Source: Campylobacteraceae bacterium (lineage in GTDB: Bacteria; Campylobacterota; Campylobacteria; Campylobacterales; Sulfurovaceae). Taken from it: a DNA stretch of 6,056 nucleotides. The position numbers and the translations under genes were made by a program. The notes beneath the pieces are model-generated. The model ran no database searches. It saw only the letters and a list, made by a program, of their open reading frames with translations, and had not been told where the DNA came from. The stretch is from NCBI GenBank assembly GCA_027026055.1, contig JALVPA010000067.1, positions 1 through 6,056 on the forward strand. Reading direction: 5' to 3'. Of this stretch, positions 5,506 to 6,056 are shown in pieces (position 1 is the stretch's first letter; each line of letters opens with the position of its first letter).

Positions 5506-6056
5506 CTAATTTCTAATTTTTTTAATTTTTCTCGCCCATTTCAAAAACAACCTGTCGGGATTAACCCTCGCATCGACGGATTTACCTTTGAGAATCGATG
5601 CGGTAAGCCACTCTGCCATCAGCGGCGCAAAAACAAATCCGCGTCCTCCCATTCCGCCGAGAATATAAAGCCCCCTAAGATGTTTTAAAGGCACTTTGGC
5701 ACCGCGAAAAATTTCGGGATAACGTGTCGTCATAAAATCGACATCGATTACTTTGCCTACCAAAGGAAAGTAGTCGCGACTTCCCGCACGCATCCCGCAA
5801 TAGGTCTCTTTGAGCACGAAATCGGACGTATCGACCATCTCTGCCGCTTGCGCTTCCAAAGACACCAGCGGTTTGCCGTCACATACCGTACAGGGGCTGT
5901 CCGATTTGACGTGTGTGGCGCCGAGTTTGACGATACCGCCGATATTGGCGGAGACGGAGATCTTTTTGTGCATACTGACCGACAATTCGAGTCTGCTGTA
6001 GTAATCGCCGCGCGACCCCCACGTGCCGCGTATCCCCATATAGCGTAGATCGATCA
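5506..6056 (-). CDS. mnmC: MnmC-type FAD-dependent tRNA U34 oxidoreductase, C-terminal part
   Basis: The open frame continues past the right edge, so only the last 182 residues are seen and the N terminus is outside the window. The part matches the C-terminal half of the MnmC oxidoreductase (DAO fold, FAD), which removes the carboxymethyl group of cmnm5(s2)U34 in the tRNA wobble base. Markers from N to C: GIRGTWGSRGDYYS near the edge, the GMRAGSRDYFPLVGKVID box, GLYILGGMGGRGFVFAPLMAEWL (FAD-contacting Gly-rich loop), and NPDRLFLKWARK before the end. Whether a MnmD methyltransferase domain is fused upstream cannot be seen. The first in-frame ATG at 6039 is internal, not a start. The last codons (IRN) and the TAG stop fall in the heptad repeat, so the C-terminal tail KIKKIRN is partly repeat-derived. 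An alternative is another DadA-like oxidase, but the GSRD and NPDRL boxes favour MnmC. Confidence 0.87.
   Translation of the reverse strand, partial: IDLRYMGIRGTWGSRGDYYSRLELSVSMHKKISVSANIGGIVKLGATHVKSDSPCTVCDGKPLVSLEAQAAEMVDTSDFVLKETYCGMRAGSRDYFPLVGKVIDVDFMTTRYPEIFRGAKVPLKHLRGLYILGGMGGRGFVFAPLMAEWLTASILKGKSVDARVNPDRLFLKWARKIKKIRN

Larger units (their letters stand above)
5313..5516. repeat. Degenerate heptameric tandem repeat array
   Basis: Nearly the whole gap between two convergent genes is built on a 7-bp period. The left part reads as TTCACTC, GTCACCC, TTCTCTC, TTCTCCC, ATCACTC, an 8-bp slip (ACTTTCGG), TTCCTCA, CTCCTCA, TTACTCG, TTACTCA. After a short break (about 5384-5403) the pattern resumes as two TTCACTC units. 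The cleanest part is 5440-5516, 11 units in phase, the last eight (5461-5516) being [T/C]TTCTAA differing only at the first base. The plus strand is pyrimidine-rich and the minus strand purine-rich (TTAGAAR). The final units overlap the 3' end of the mnmC-like gene. No inverted repeats or conserved spacers are present, so this is not CRISPR. Similar heptad arrays (for example cyanobacterial STRR sequences) have unknown function. Confidence 0.9.

Noticed and set aside
5313..5516. CRISPR array or insertion-sequence remnant
   Set aside because: There is no 25-40 bp repeat with unique spacers of equal length, no inverted ends and no cas or transposase gene.
5517..5530. T-runs near the mnmC-like 3' end as a plus-strand terminator
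   Set aside because: No GC-rich hairpin precedes them, and they encode the Lys-rich tail of the minus-strand gene.

Overview
The window looks like chromosome of a Campylobacterota (Epsilonproteobacteria) member, possibly a Sulfurovum-like chemolithotroph. This is an inference from the Bpt, YkgJ-type, TPR and TrpC proteins, the moderate GC, the AT-rich TATAAT-type -10 boxes with weak -35 boxes, and the tight gene packing. I could not run a search, so the genus is a guess. Most of the window is ordinary housekeeping DNA. The unusual parts are a compact toxin-antitoxin pair and a heptameric repeat array.

Layout, left to right. At 1-177 (minus) is the start of an unrecognised small gene that leaves the window. 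It is divergent from a GatB/YqeY-domain gene at 222-665 (plus), and the shared AT-rich gap holds promoters for both. The stop codon of the YqeY gene directly abuts, tail to tail, the stop codon of a MazF/PemK-family toxin (666-1013, minus, TTG start). The toxin overlaps its upstream ribbon-helix-helix antitoxin (997-1224, minus). The pair has its own promoter, whose -35 box contains the stop codon of trpC and whose -10/start region is covered by AATAC half-sites.

From 1278 to 4538 four genes run on the minus strand in the order bpt, YkgJ-type cysteine-cluster protein, exported TPR-repeat protein, trpC. The first three are tightly packed (16-bp gap, then 19-bp overlap). trpC follows after 60 bp and appears to have its own promoter. 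A 50-bp divergent promoter gap separates bpt from a TrmN6-like N6-adenine methyltransferase gene (4589-5293, plus).

The methyltransferase gene converges on the C-terminal part of an MnmC-type FAD oxidoreductase gene (5506 to beyond 6056, minus). The roughly 210 bp between them is a degenerate 7-bp tandem repeat. It contains a 32-bp exact direct repeat offset by 84 bp (12 x 7), and its right end supplies the last codons and stop codon of the mnmC-like gene.

Functionally, several genes concern tRNA: a YqeY protein (GatB tRNA-binding-like fold), Bpt (uses Leu-tRNA for N-end-rule tagging), a TrmN6-like tRNA methyltransferase and MnmC (wobble uridine maturation). The MazF-type toxin is expected to cleave RNA. 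They lie in separate transcription units, so I do not claim a common system. I see no CRISPR array, tRNA, rRNA, transposase or convincing intrinsic terminator.
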